64,000 bases of DNA, taken from positions 1-64,000 of the forward strand of contig NZ_SWCJ01000022.1 of assembly GCF_005116665.1 (NCBI RefSeq). The letters run 5' to 3'. The position numbers and the translations under genes were made by a program. The stretch's first letter is position 1. Every line of letters begins with the position of its first letter. Source of the stretch: Ferrimonas aestuarii. GTDB taxonomy: Bacteria > Pseudomonadota > Gammaproteobacteria > Enterobacterales > Shewanellaceae. The notes beneath the pieces are model-generated. The model did no database searches, was not told where the DNA came from, and saw nothing but the letters and a program-made list of their open reading frames with translations. Below are positions 52,603-62,019 of the stretch, piece by piece.

Positions 52603-54159
52603 TTGAGTAAACAGCTGATTCGTTCTGGAGCCATTGTCAGTGCCATGACACTGATTTCAAGGGTTTTGGGACTGGTTCGTGACGTGGTCGTCGCCAATTT
52701 GATGGGCGCTGGCGCAGCGGCGGACGTATTTTTTCTGGCAAACAAGATCCCAAACTTCCTACGCCGACTGTTCGCCGAAGGTGCATTTGCCCAAGCGTTT
52801 GTGCCGGTGCTCACCGAGGTGCGTGCCGAAGGCGATGATGACAAAGTTCGTGAACTCATTGCCCGAGTCAGCGGCACTTTGGGCACCATCGTCACTGTAG
52901 TGACCTTGATTGGTGTGATTGGATCTCCAGTATTAGCGGCACTGTTTGGTACCGGCTGGTTTATTGATTGGTTAAACGGTGGCCCCAAAGGGGAGAAGTT
53001 TGAGCTGGCTAGCTTGATGCTTAAGATCACCTTCCCGTATTTGTGGTTCATCACCTTTACTGCCTTATCTGGTGCCATTCTGAATACTTTGGGGCGTTTT
53101 GCGGTTGCGGCCTTTACGCCGGTATTTTTGAACGTGGCCATTATTGGCTTTGCACTTTATCTTGGTCCGCAACTTGAACAGCCGGAACTGGCATTGGCCT
53201 GGGGCGTCTTCGCTGGGGGGCTAATTCAGTTTCTGTTTCAGATTCCGTTTCTGTTTCGAGCCAAGATGCTGGTTCGCCCTAAGTGGGGCTGGAATCACCC
53301 TGGAGTGGTGAAGATTCGCACCTTGATGATACCGGCGATGTTCGGTGTGTCGGTGAGCCAGATTAATCTGTTGTTCGATACCCTAATTGCCAGTTTCTTG
53401 ATGACCGGCTCCATCAGTTGGCTCTATTACTCTGATCGGTTGTTGGAATTTCCGCTGGGGCTATTCGGCATCGCCATTGCGACGGTCATTCTGCCCGCAC
53501 TGTCGAAAAAACATGTGGATGCCGACAGCAGTCAATTTGCATCAACCATGGACTGGGGCGTACGCAGCGTCTCCACCTTGGGTCTACCTGCGGCCCTTGG
53601 TTTAATGACCTTGGCCCAGCCGATGCTCATGGTGCTGTTTATGCGCGGGCAGTTTACGCCCCATGATACTCAAATGGCGGCCGCCAGTTTGATGGCCTAT
53701 GCCTGCGGCCTGCTCAGCTTTATGTTGGTCAAAGTATTGGCTCCCGGTTACTACAGTCGCCAGGACACCAAGACGCCGGTGCGCTACGGCATTATCGCCA
53801 TGGTGAGTAATATGGTTTTTAATCTCTTACTGGCGATCCCTTTTGGTTATGTAGGCTTGGCGCTGGCCACGGCGGCTTCAGCCACTCTCAATGCTGGGAT
53901 GCTTTACTTCGGCCTAAAGCGCCAAGGGGTGTATCAGTTATCTAAACCAACCTTTATCTATCTGATGAAAGTGATTGTTGCCGCAGTCTCCATGGCGGCG
54001 GGCTTGGTTTGGTTAACCCCTGAGATGGCTCAGTGGTTGGCGGTGGACTTGAGTGAGCGAATTTTGTGGCTCTGTGGGCTGATTGGTGCTGGCGCGGGCA
54101 TCTACGCCATCACATTATTCCTGCTTGGGGTGCGTCCTCGCGATCTTCGAGCAGCTTGA
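52603..54159 (+). CDS. murJ: lipid II flippase MurJ
   Basis: The 518-residue membrane protein has about 14 helices and the MurJ/MviN motifs SRVLGLVRDVVVA near the N-terminus and RLFAEGAFAQAFVPVL. It moves the peptidoglycan precursor lipid II across the inner membrane. The family N-terminus suggests the TTG at 52603 (reading MSKQLIRSG), weakly preceded by AAAGAG; the ATG at 52492 adds 37 unrelated residues. It starts a cluster with ribF and ileS. Confidence 0.93.
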   Translation: MSKQLIRSGAIVSAMTLISRVLGLVRDVVVANLMGAGAAADVFFLANKIPNFLRRLFAEGAFAQAFVPVLTEVRAEGDDDKVRELIARVSGTLGTIVTVVTLIGVIGSPVLAALFGTGWFIDWLNGGPKGEKFELASLMLKITFPYLWFITFTALSGAILNTLGRFAVAAFTPVFLNVAIIGFALYLGPQLEQPELALAWGVFAGGLIQFLFQIPFLFRAKMLVRPKWGWNHPGVVKIRTLMIPAMFGVSVSQINLLFDTLIASFLMTGSISWLYYSDRLLEFPLGLFGIAIATVILPALSKKHVDADSSQFASTMDWGVRSVSTLGLPAALGLMTLAQPMLMVLFMRGQFTPHDTQMAAASLMAYACGLLSFMLVKVLAPGYYSRQDTKTPVRYGIIAMVSNMVFNLLLAIPFGYVGLALATAASATLNAGMLYFGLKRQGVYQLSKPTFIYLMKVIVAAVSMAAGLVWLTPEMAQWLAVDLSERILWLCGLIGAGAGIYAITLFLLGVRPRDLRAA

Positions 54160-54227
54160 GTGCTGATTCTGAGCTCACACTGAGGTATAATCCGGCGATT
54201 TTCGACATAACAAGCTCAAGCAGGACT

Positions 54228-55157
54228 ATGGAGCTGATCCGCGGAACACATAACCTACGTTCGAGGCACCGTAACTGTGTGCTGACAATAGGTAACTTTG
54301 ATGGGGTTCACCTTGGCCATGCTGAGGTGATCAAATCACTGGTGGAAAAAGGCAAACAGCTGGATCTGCCGGTGACCGTAATGCTGTTTGAGCCTCAACC
54401 TCAAGAGCACTTTGCCGGTGATAAAGCGCCGCCACGTCTCAGCCGTTTACGAGATAAAGTGCAGCGTTTGAGTGAACTCGGAGTTGAGCGCATTCTGTGC
54501 GTGAGCTTTAATCAGAGGTTTGCCCAGCTGAGTCATACTCAGTTCGTTGAACAGCTTTTGGTTGAAAAGCTTGGGGTTCAATTTCTGGTGGTGGGCGATG
54601 ATTTCTGTTTCGGCAAAGGCCGTCAGGGGAATTTTGACACGCTAGTTGAAGCGGGCAACCGCCATGGCTTCGATGTGGTGCCGACAGCCAGCTTTCGAGT
54701 GCAGCAGCAGCGAGTCAGTTCAACCCTGATTCGTCAGGCTCTAAAGTCTGGTGAGCTTGAGCAAGCTAATGCTATGTTGGGATACCCCTACCAAATTACC
54801 GGTAGGGTGCGTCACGGCCGGAAATTGGGCCGAACCATCGGCTTCCCCACAGCCAATATTGCGATGAATCGCCGAGTATCACCCTTAGGGGGTGTGTATG
54901 CGGTTCGCGCCTTTACCCGTCAGGGTGACTGTTTTGTTGGGGTCGCAAACGTAGGTCGTAGGCCTACCGTTGCGGGAACCCGTTGCCAATTGGAAGTTCA
55001 TCTGTTTGACTTTACAGGTGATCTATATGGGCAACACCTCAGAGTGGAGCTGCTGCATCACCTGAGACATGAACAAGCATTCGATTCGTTGGATGCATTA
55101 CAAAATCAAATTTCTAAGGATGCAGCACAGGCAAAAGCCCTGTTGTCTGCGTCTTAA
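54228..55157 (+). CDS. ribF: bifunctional riboflavin kinase/FAD synthetase
   Basis: The 309-residue protein has the nucleotidyltransferase part with LTIGNFDGVHLGHAEV (about 20-35) and the kinase part with GRTIGFPTANI (about 203-213). It makes FMN and FAD from riboflavin. The ATG at 54228 is preceded by CAGGA. It lies 68 bases after murJ and 32 bases before ileS. Confidence 0.97.
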   Translation: MELIRGTHNLRSRHRNCVLTIGNFDGVHLGHAEVIKSLVEKGKQLDLPVTVMLFEPQPQEHFAGDKAPPRLSRLRDKVQRLSELGVERILCVSFNQRFAQLSHTQFVEQLLVEKLGVQFLVVGDDFCFGKGRQGNFDTLVEAGNRHGFDVVPTASFRVQQQRVSSTLIRQALKSGELEQANAMLGYPYQITGRVRHGRKLGRTIGFPTANIAMNRRVSPLGGVYAVRAFTRQGDCFVGVANVGRRPTVAGTRCQLEVHLFDFTGDLYGQHLRVELLHHLRHEQAFDSLDALQNQISKDAAQAKALLSAS

Positions 55158-55189
55158 TGCTTTTAGCCTGAATTATGGTGAAAGGATCA

Positions 55190-58012
55190 ATGAGCGACTA
55201 CAAATCAACGCTAAACTTGCCTGAAACCGAGTTCCCTATGCGCGGCAACCTTGCCAAGCGGGAACCGGAAATGTTGAAACGCTGGGACGAGAAAGAGCTG
55301 TACAAAGCGATTCGTGCCAGCCGTCAGGGAGCGAAGCCATTCATTTTGCACGATGGCCCTCCATACGCCAACGGCGACATTCATATTGGTCACTCAGTTA
55401 ACAAGATCCTGAAAGACATTATTATTAAGTCCAAAACTCTGGCTGGCTTCGATGCCCCATACGTGCCGGGTTGGGACTGTCATGGCCTGCCAATTGAATT
55501 GAAAGTGGAAGGTAAAGTGGGCAAGCCGGGTCACAAGGTATCCGCTGCCGAGTTCCGTGAGAAGTGCCGCGAGTATGCCCACAAGCAGGTTGAAGGCCAG
55601 AAAGCCGATTTCATCCGTTTGGGTGTTTTGGGTGAGTGGGACAAGCCATACCTGACCATGGACTTTGGCACCGAAGCGGAGATCATCCGTTCTCTGGCTA
55701 AGATCATCGACAATGGTCACCTGCACAAAGGCGCCAAGCCGGTGCACTGGTGTACCGACTGTGGCTCTGCCCTAGCGGAAGCCGAAGTGGAGTATGAAGA
55801 TAAGACCTCTCCTTCCATTGACGTTCGCTTTAGTGCCGTTGATGCCAAGCTGGTAGCCGATAAGTTCGATTGCCCTGAAGATCACAGCGGCCACGGCCCT
55901 GTGTCTGTGGTTATCTGGACTACCACGCCTTGGACTCTGCCTGCTAACCGCGCTGTGTGCTTACACCACGACCTGCAGTACGCATTGGTTCAAGTTGAAG
56001 GTGAGACCCCTGAGCGCTTGATCGTTGCGGCGGATCTGGTGAAGTCAGTGATGGATCGTGCTGGCATCGAGAACTATCACAACCTGGGCTATTGCCAAGG
56101 CAGTGAGCTGGAGATGCAGCAGTTCAACCACCCATTCTATGAGATGACCGTACCGGCCATCTTGGGTGACCACGTGACCACCGAGTCTGGTACTGGTGCG
56201 GTTCACACTGCGCCTGGCCACGGTCAGGAAGATTTCGTGGTGGGCAACAAGTACAACCTTGAAGTGGCCAACCCAGTTGGTAACAACGGTGTGTACCTGC
56301 CTGACACTCCACTGTTCGCTGGCCAGCACGTGTTTAAAGCCAACGATGCCGTGGTTGAAGTTTTGAAAGAGAGGGGCGCTTTGCTGCACCATGAAGCATT
56401 CCGTCACTCCTACCCACATTGCTGGCGTCACAAAACGCCAATCATCTTCCGTGCAACGCCGCAGTGGTTTATCTCTATGGATCAAGCCAAGCTGCGTGAG
56501 CGCTCTCTGGAAGAGATCAAAGACGTACAGTGGATCCCTGATTGGGGTCAAAGCCGCATCGAAGGCATGGTTGCTGGTCGCCCTGATTGGTGCATCAGCC
56601 GTCAGCGTACTTGGGGTGTGCCAATTGCTCTGTTCGTTCACAAAGAGACCCAAGCTCTGCACCCACGCTCCGTTGAGCTGATGAATCAGGTTGCCGACCG
56701 CGTTGCTGATAAAGGCATTCAAGCATGGTGGGATCTGGATGCTGCCGAGCTGCTGGGCGAAGAAGCTGAGCAGTACGACAAGGTGATGGACACCCTGGAT
56801 GTATGGTTTGACTCTGGCTCCACTCATGCTTCTGTAGTTGATGCTCGCCCTGAGTTTAACGGCGCCGAAGCGGACTTGTACCTGGAAGGCTCTGACCAAC
56901 ATCGCGGTTGGTTTATGTCCTCACTGATGACCGGTGTGGCCATCAAAAACAAAGCCCCGTACAAGCAGGTACTGACCCACGGATTTACCGTTGATGGTAA
57001 GGGTCGCAAGATGTCTAAATCCATCGGTAACGTGGTTAGCCCTCAGCAGGTAGTCAACAAACTGGGTGCGGATATTCTGCGCCTGTGGGTTGCCTCAACC
57101 GACTACACCGGTGAGATGACCGTATCTGACGAGATTCTTAAGCGCAGCGCCGATGCTTACCGTCGTATCCGTAACACCTCCCGCTTCCTGCTGGCCAACA
57201 TGAGTGGGTTTGAGCCAGCTCGTGACATGGTGGCACTGGATGAGATGGTGGCACTGGATCGCTGGTTGGTTGGCCGTGCTTATCAGTTGCAGCAAGAGAT
57301 CGTTGCCGCTTATGACGAGTACAACTTCCTTGCGGTGACTCAGAAGCTGATGCGCTTCTGCTCCATCGAGTTGGGTAGCTTCTACCTAGACATTATCAAA
57401 GATCGTCAGTACACCGCTAAGGCAGATGGATTGGCACGCCGTTCTTGTCAGTCTGCGCTGTACCTGATTACTGAAGCCATGGTGCGCTGGATGGCGCCAA
57501 TCATGAGCTTTACTGCCGATGAAATCTGGCAGTTGATGCCAGGTGAGCGTGGTGAGTTTGTATTCACCGAAGCTTGGTTCGATGGTCTGGCTCCGGTGAC
57601 CGAAGCCGCCGCTCTGACTGATGCCCAGTGGCAGCAGTTGGTCGAAGTTCTGGCTGAGCTAAACAAAGCGCTGGAGCAAGCCAAGGCCGATGGCATTAAG
57701 AACCGTCTGGAAGCCGACGTAACCCTATATGCTGATGGCGAGCTGAAAGGCCTACTGGACAAGCTGGGTGACGAGCTGCGCTTTGCCATGATCACCTCCA
57801 ATGTGACCGTTGCTGATCTGGGTGATGCCGAAGGCGCCACCGAGACCGAATTGGCGGGCTTGAAGGTGAAGTTGGCGAAGACTGAAGCGGCTAAGTGTGA
57901 GCGCTGCTGGCACCATCGTGAAGATGTGGGCAGCCATGCGGGTCATGAAACCCTTTGCGGTCGCTGCGTGACCAACGTAGATGGCGACGGCGAGCAGCGT
58001 CAGTTCGCATAA
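55190..58012 (+). CDS. ileS: isoleucyl-tRNA synthetase
   Basis: The 940-residue class I synthetase has PPYANGDIHIGHSVNK (HIGH motif), GRKMSKSIGNV (KMSKS motif) and the C-terminal zinc finger CERCWHHREDVGSHAGHETLCGRC written as two Cys pairs (CERC, CGRC). It also has the connective editing domain between. The ATG at 55190 follows AAAGGA; the upstream ATG at 55175 was not used. It is followed by lspA after 10 bases. Confidence 0.98.
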   Translation: MSDYKSTLNLPETEFPMRGNLAKREPEMLKRWDEKELYKAIRASRQGAKPFILHDGPPYANGDIHIGHSVNKILKDIIIKSKTLAGFDAPYVPGWDCHGLPIELKVEGKVGKPGHKVSAAEFREKCREYAHKQVEGQKADFIRLGVLGEWDKPYLTMDFGTEAEIIRSLAKIIDNGHLHKGAKPVHWCTDCGSALAEAEVEYEDKTSPSIDVRFSAVDAKLVADKFDCPEDHSGHGPVSVVIWTTTPWTLPANRAVCLHHDLQYALVQVEGETPERLIVAADLVKSVMDRAGIENYHNLGYCQGSELEMQQFNHPFYEMTVPAILGDHVTTESGTGAVHTAPGHGQEDFVVGNKYNLEVANPVGNNGVYLPDTPLFAGQHVFKANDAVVEVLKERGALLHHEAFRHSYPHCWRHKTPIIFRATPQWFISMDQAKLRERSLEEIKDVQWIPDWGQSRIEGMVAGRPDWCISRQRTWGVPIALFVHKETQALHPRSVELMNQVADRVADKGIQAWWDLDAAELLGEEAEQYDKVMDTLDVWFDSGSTHASVVDARPEFNGAEADLYLEGSDQHRGWFMSSLMTGVAIKNKAPYKQVLTHGFTVDGKGRKMSKSIGNVVSPQQVVNKLGADILRLWVASTDYTGEMTVSDEILKRSADAYRRIRNTSRFLLANMSGFEPARDMVALDEMVALDRWLVGRAYQLQQEIVAAYDEYNFLAVTQKLMRFCSIELGSFYLDIIKDRQYTAKADGLARRSCQSALYLITEAMVRWMAPIMSFTADEIWQLMPGERGEFVFTEAWFDGLAPVTEAAALTDAQWQQLVEVLAELNKALEQAKADGIKNRLEADVTLYADGELKGLLDKLGDELRFAMITSNVTVADLGDAEGATETELAGLKVKLAKTEAAKCERCWHHREDVGSHAGHETLCGRCVTNVDGDGEQRQFA

Positions 58013-58022
58013 CGGAGACAGC

Positions 58023-58523
58023 ATGCCACAAGATTGGAAACAAAGCGGCCTACGTTGGATGTGGGTCGCCCTGTTGGCATTGATTCTCGATCAAGCTTCG
58101 AAGTTGGCCGTTATGGCTAACTTCGAGCTGTATGAGAGCCTGCCATTGATCCCCTATTTAAACATGACCTATGTGCACAATACCGGAGCGGCATTTAGCT
58201 TCTTGGCGGATGCTGGCGGTTGGCAACGTTGGGCCTTTGCGGGATTTGCGTTGGTAGTAACGGTAGCGTTGACGGTGATGCTGCGTCGTCAATCAACCAG
58301 CTTGTGGCGGTTGAACCTCTCCTATACCCTGATCATTGGCGGTGCCATCGGCAATGTTATCGACCGACTCGCTTATGGTTACGTGGTCGATTTCATCGAC
58401 TTTTACGTAGGCAGTTGGCACTGGCCGGCGTTTAACATCGCCGACGCGGCCATCTGTGTGGGCGCGGCCCTAATGATTTTGGACAGTTTGCTGGAAAGTC
58501 GTCGACCTAAGGAAAGTTCATGA
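58023..58523 (+). CDS. lspA: lipoprotein signal peptidase
   Basis: The 166-residue membrane protein has four helices and the catalytic-aspartate blocks NTGAAFSFLAD, GNVIDRLAYGYVVDFIDF and FNIADAAICVG. It cleaves the signal peptide of lipoproteins after lipid attachment. GGAG precedes the ATG at 58023, and the stop overlaps fkpB (ATGA). Confidence 0.97.
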   Translation: MPQDWKQSGLRWMWVALLALILDQASKLAVMANFELYESLPLIPYLNMTYVHNTGAAFSFLADAGGWQRWAFAGFALVVTVALTVMLRRQSTSLWRLNLSYTLIIGGAIGNVIDRLAYGYVVDFIDFYVGSWHWPAFNIADAAICVGAALMILDSLLESRRPKESS

Positions 58524-58966
58524 GCGAATTGGTAATTGAGAACAACAGCCAGGTGTTTGTGCACTTTGATGTTGAGATGTTGGATGGGACGAAAGCAGAC
58601 AGCACTCGCGCCCACGGAAAGCCAGCCCGCTTAACCATGGGTGATGGTAGCTTGAGTGGCGCTTTTGAAGTGGCCATCAAAGGCATGAAGAAAGGTGAGA
58701 AGCGTCGTTTCTCTTTGGATGCCAATCAAGCTTTCGGTGAAGCCAATCCGGATAATATTCAACACCTTGATCGTGGCCAGTTTGCTGCGGATGCGGATCT
58801 GTCGGAAGGCACCATCATGGCATTTTCAACGCCAGATGGTAACCAAGTGCCAGGCATTATCCGAGAAGTGGCTGGCGATTCAGTGACCGTAGATTTTAAT
58901 CATCCACTGGCAGGTCAAACCGTTATTTTTGATCTGGAAGTGCTGGATATTATCCAAAGAGGCTGA
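58520..58966 (+). CDS. fkpB: FKBP-type peptidyl-prolyl isomerase FkpB (SlpA-like)
   Basis: The 148-residue cytoplasmic protein is of the SlyD/SlpA type, with an FKBP core interrupted by an insert-in-flap domain and the motif FSLDANQAFGEANPD. It has no signal peptide or metal-binding tail. It overlaps lspA by four bases and precedes ispH by two bases, the conserved ileS-lspA-fkpB-ispH order. Confidence 0.96.
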   Translation: MSELVIENNSQVFVHFDVEMLDGTKADSTRAHGKPARLTMGDGSLSGAFEVAIKGMKKGEKRRFSLDANQAFGEANPDNIQHLDRGQFAADADLSEGTIMAFSTPDGNQVPGIIREVAGDSVTVDFNHPLAGQTVIFDLEVLDIIQRG

Positions 58967-58968
58967 AC

Positions 58969-59898
58969 ATGTTGATTCATCTCGCGAATCCTCGTGGTTT
59001 TTGCGCCGGTGTCGATCGAGCGATTAGCATCGTTGAGCGCGCGCTTGAGCTGTTTGAAAAGCCAATTTACGTTCGCCATGAAGTGGTACACAACCGCTAT
59101 GTGGTGGATGGTCTACGCCAACGTGGTGCGGTGTTTGTGGATGAGCTTCATGAAGTGCCGGACAACAGTATTGTTATTTTCAGCGCCCATGGTGTGTCGC
59201 AAGCCGTTCGCAACGAAGCCGAGCGTCGTGGTCTCAAGGTGTTTGATGCGACCTGTCCTCTGGTCACTAAGGTTCACATGCAGGTGACCCGTGCTAGCCG
59301 TAAAGGCAATGAGTGCGTGCTGATTGGTCACGCAGGCCACCCAGAAGTAGAAGGCACTATGGGGCAGTATGACAGTCCTAATGGTGGCATCTACTTGGTC
59401 GAGTCTCCAGAGGATGTGGCCAAGATGGAGGTTAAGGACCCAGACACTTTGACCTTCGTGACCCAGACCACTTTATCCGTTGACGATACCGCTGAAGTGA
59501 TTGAAGCCTTGCGTCAGCGCTTCCCATCCATTGCTGGCCCTCGTAAAGATGATATCTGTTATGCCACTCAGAATCGCCAAGATGCGGTACGAGAATTGGC
59601 GTCTAGCAGCGAGATGGTGTTGGTCGTAGGCTCTAAGAACTCCTCTAACTCCAATCGCTTGCGTGAACTGGCGGAAAAGTCCGGTGCGATGGCTCACCTG
59701 ATTGATGGCGCTCAGGATATCGACCCCAAATGGATTGAACAGGCCAAACGTATTGGTGTTACTGCAGGAGCGTCGGCTCCAGAAGTGTTGGTTCAAGGGG
59801 TGATCGATGAGCTTAAGCGTCTGGGCGCTAGCGATGTTCAGGAGCTCACAGGCCGTGAAGAAAACATTGTTTTTCAGGTCCCTGCCGAACTTCGCTAA
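58969..59898 (+). CDS. ispH: 4-hydroxy-3-methylbut-2-enyl diphosphate reductase
   Basis: The 309-residue protein has NPRGFCAGVDRAIS (Cys12), FDATCPLVTKVH (Cys96) and DDICYATQNRQ (Cys197), the three ligands of its [4Fe-4S] cluster, and VGSKNSSNSNRL for substrate binding. It catalyses the last step of the MEP isoprenoid pathway. A terminator follows at 59926. Confidence 0.98.
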   Translation: MLIHLANPRGFCAGVDRAISIVERALELFEKPIYVRHEVVHNRYVVDGLRQRGAVFVDELHEVPDNSIVIFSAHGVSQAVRNEAERRGLKVFDATCPLVTKVHMQVTRASRKGNECVLIGHAGHPEVEGTMGQYDSPNGGIYLVESPEDVAKMEVKDPDTLTFVTQTTLSVDDTAEVIEALRQRFPSIAGPRKDDICYATQNRQDAVRELASSSEMVLVVGSKNSSNSNRLRELAEKSGAMAHLIDGAQDIDPKWIEQAKRIGVTAGASAPEVLVQGVIDELKRLGASDVQELTGREENIVFQVPAELR

Positions 59899-59925
59899 AT
59901 TCAGTACCAGCATTCGAAATTGCAG

Positions 59926-59952
59926 AAGCGTCACTTAGGTGGCGCTTTTTTT
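59926..59952 (+). terminator. Rho-independent terminator after ispH
   Basis: AAGCGTCAC and GTGGCGCTT (one G-T pair) form a stem with a TTAG loop, followed by T7. It separates the ileS cluster from the pilin operon. Confidence 0.9.
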
Positions 59953-60050
59953 ATGCCTGATTATGCTTACTGACAACGGAGTGAGTAGGTTCTCTGTGGC
60001 TGAAATGAGTTAAGCCACAAATCGGAACCTGAAAGTTGTACAGGGACGGA

Positions 60051-60617
60051 ATGACCATTGCCAGTCAGCAAGGGGCGTCGCTGGTGGAGGTGTTGGTGTC
60101 ATTATTGATACTGGCCTTCGGACTATTGGGCGCCCTAAAACTTCACAGTGCCACATTACAAAACAGTCAGGATGTTTTGCAGCGAAGTCGTGCTAGCCAG
60201 TTGGCTCTTAGTATCATCGAATTGATGCGGCTAAATACCTCTGAGATTACTCAATATCAAGGCCGTTACCAGCATGGTTCTCTGGCAGCTCCCGCTGTCG
60301 ATTGTCACTCTGAACTGACGGAAACGCCGCGCTGTACCCCTCCTCAGCTAAGACTTTGGCAGTTGTACTTATGGCAGCTGCAGCTCACTGGTGCTCGCGA
60401 GCGGCTCGAGGACAGTCCGCGCTTGCTGCCCGAGGCTCAAGGCTGCATTGGAATTGATGGCGCTAATGTGGAAGTGGTGATCAGTTGGCGTGGTCGTCAG
60501 TCGCTGTTTGATGCTGGTGCGGAGGGAGAAGCCGGTGCGCTGGATGAACGTAGCGATTGTGGCAATGCATCGGATTATCGGCGTTCGGTGCGGCTGGTTT
60601 CGGTGCTTCACCTATGA
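60051..60617 (+). CDS. pilV: minor pilin PilV (type IV pilus modification protein)
   Basis: The 188-residue pseudopilin has a prepilin leader with cleavage expected between Gly8 and Ala9 (QQG/ASLVEVLVSLL), Glu at +5 and a hydrophobic helix. It matches the PilV family, one of the minor pilins that prime pilus assembly. The ATG at 60051 is preceded by GGGACGGA. Its stop overlaps the pilW start (ATGA). Confidence 0.9.
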   Translation: MTIASQQGASLVEVLVSLLILAFGLLGALKLHSATLQNSQDVLQRSRASQLALSIIELMRLNTSEITQYQGRYQHGSLAAPAVDCHSELTETPRCTPPQLRLWQLYLWQLQLTGARERLEDSPRLLPEAQGCIGIDGANVEVVISWRGRQSLFDAGAEGEAGALDERSDCGNASDYRRSVRLVSVLHL

Positions 60618-61573
60618 GGTTCATTCGAGTTTTAGGGCTAAGCCTTGTTGAACTGATGATCGCTTTGGCTCTGGGCACTCTGGTTATATCGGCTTCGCTG
60701 TCCGTGGTGGTGGGCTCGTCTCAATCACGGTTGGTGAATGCCCAGTATCAACAGATTCAAGACAGTGGCAGGGTTGCCATGAAAATTCTGACCGATGAAT
60801 TGCGCTACGCCGGTTATCTGGCTGAGCTGACGAGCGTGTCATTAAATAGTGGCATGATGTCGATTTCAGGAGTGGTGGGTAAGGATTGTGTTGGTCCTGG
60901 TACAAATCATCAAAGTCTGCCTCAGCCTCAGGGGGCGTTTGTCACTGTGTGGGCGGATACTAAGTCAGACAACGACCGGCTCAGTTGTGTCGATGATGCC
61001 CTAAACGGGTCCGATCTATTGCAAATAAAACGGGTTATTGGCCCCGATACTCCAGCGTCGGCTCTGGATGACAACCGATACTATCTGTTGAGTAATATGG
61101 CGGATGCTCACCTTTTTCCTGGCAACTTATCGCCGACTCCCTCTTTGGCTTCGGGTCGATATTGGCACTATCAGCATCGGGTGTTTTACGTGGAAAACCG
61201 AGATGATGGCATTCCTGCTTTGAAATGGCGTCAACTCTACGTTAATGGGGGCATGGTCGAAGAGGAGTTGGTCGAAGGCGTTGAGCGACTGAAGCTTCGA
61301 GTTGGTGGTGATCTCAATGGTGATGGGGTTGTGGATACCTGGCTTGAACCCAGTGCAGTACCGCTGACCCTGTGGCAAAGCCCGAGTGTCATTCTGGCGG
61401 TGCAAATACAGCTGTTAGTTAGACCTACGCTTGAGGTGAATCACGCCAGTTCAACACCTGTGGTTTTTGAGATGTTCGGTGGCGATGTCAATTTCGACGA
61501 TGGCATTCCGAGACGGCTGTATCAAACGACCATTGTATTGGCCAACGCTCGCTTAACGGAGGGCAGTTTGTGA
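60614..61573 (+). CDS. pilW: minor pilin PilW
   Basis: The 319-residue protein has the prepilin leader MRFIRVLG/LSLVELMIAL and a large C-terminal domain (with LNGDGVVDTWLEP) typical of PilW. It is a core minor pilin. The start overlaps pilV and the stop overlaps pilX, indicating coupled translation. Confidence 0.92.
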   Translation: MRFIRVLGLSLVELMIALALGTLVISASLSVVVGSSQSRLVNAQYQQIQDSGRVAMKILTDELRYAGYLAELTSVSLNSGMMSISGVVGKDCVGPGTNHQSLPQPQGAFVTVWADTKSDNDRLSCVDDALNGSDLLQIKRVIGPDTPASALDDNRYYLLSNMADAHLFPGNLSPTPSLASGRYWHYQHRVFYVENRDDGIPALKWRQLYVNGGMVEEELVEGVERLKLRVGGDLNGDGVVDTWLEPSAVPLTLWQSPSVILAVQIQLLVRPTLEVNHASSTPVVFEMFGGDVNFDDGIPRRLYQTTIVLANARLTEGSL

Positions 61574-62019
61574 CATCTCGACTTCCCCAGTGTGGCATGG
61601 TGCTGATCAGCGTGTTAGCCCTATTGCTGATCATTAGTGTTGTTGCGTTGGTAAGTGCTGGTGGCGGGCAAATTATGGCGCAGGCAGGCATAGGAGAGGT
61701 GTTGCAGCATGGCGCAACGCAGCGCGCTTTGGGAGCGAGCAATCGATACATAGAGACGCAGCGGCTGGCTCGAGGTGACAGTACTTTCTTGAACTCAGAA
61801 AATGCTTTAGGCATTGAAGATGCGCTGCTCGATGTGGAGCTGGATTTAACTCATCTTTATCAAGGGACGTGTCGAAGAACCATTGACGCTGACAGCGTTA
61901 ACAGTTTTGATTGTCATCAATATCAGCTTGATGCTCAGGCTCGATTTGGTAAGCAAAATCAGGGGCGGGCTAAAATCGCCTCGGGAGTGGAGCAGCCGAT
62001 GCTGGTGATTGGCCAATGA
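61570..62019 (+). CDS. pilX: minor pilin PilX
   Basis: The 149-residue protein starts with a GTG overlapping the pilW stop (GTGA) and has a pseudopilin-like N-terminal helix (GMVLISVLALLLIISVVALV). A glutamate at +5 is absent, as in many PilX proteins. The position between pilW and pilY1 supports the call. The stop overlaps the pilY1 start. Confidence 0.87.
   Translation: MTSRLPQCGMVLISVLALLLIISVVALVSAGGGQIMAQAGIGEVLQHGATQRALGASNRYIETQRLARGDSTFLNSENALGIEDALLDVELDLTHLYQGTCRRTIDADSVNSFDCHQYQLDAQARFGKQNQGRAKIASGVEQPMLVIGQ

Noticed and set aside
56045..56902. 285-codon frame antisense to ileS
   Set aside because: It is a codon-bias shadow of ileS, which has intact HIGH and KMSKS motifs.
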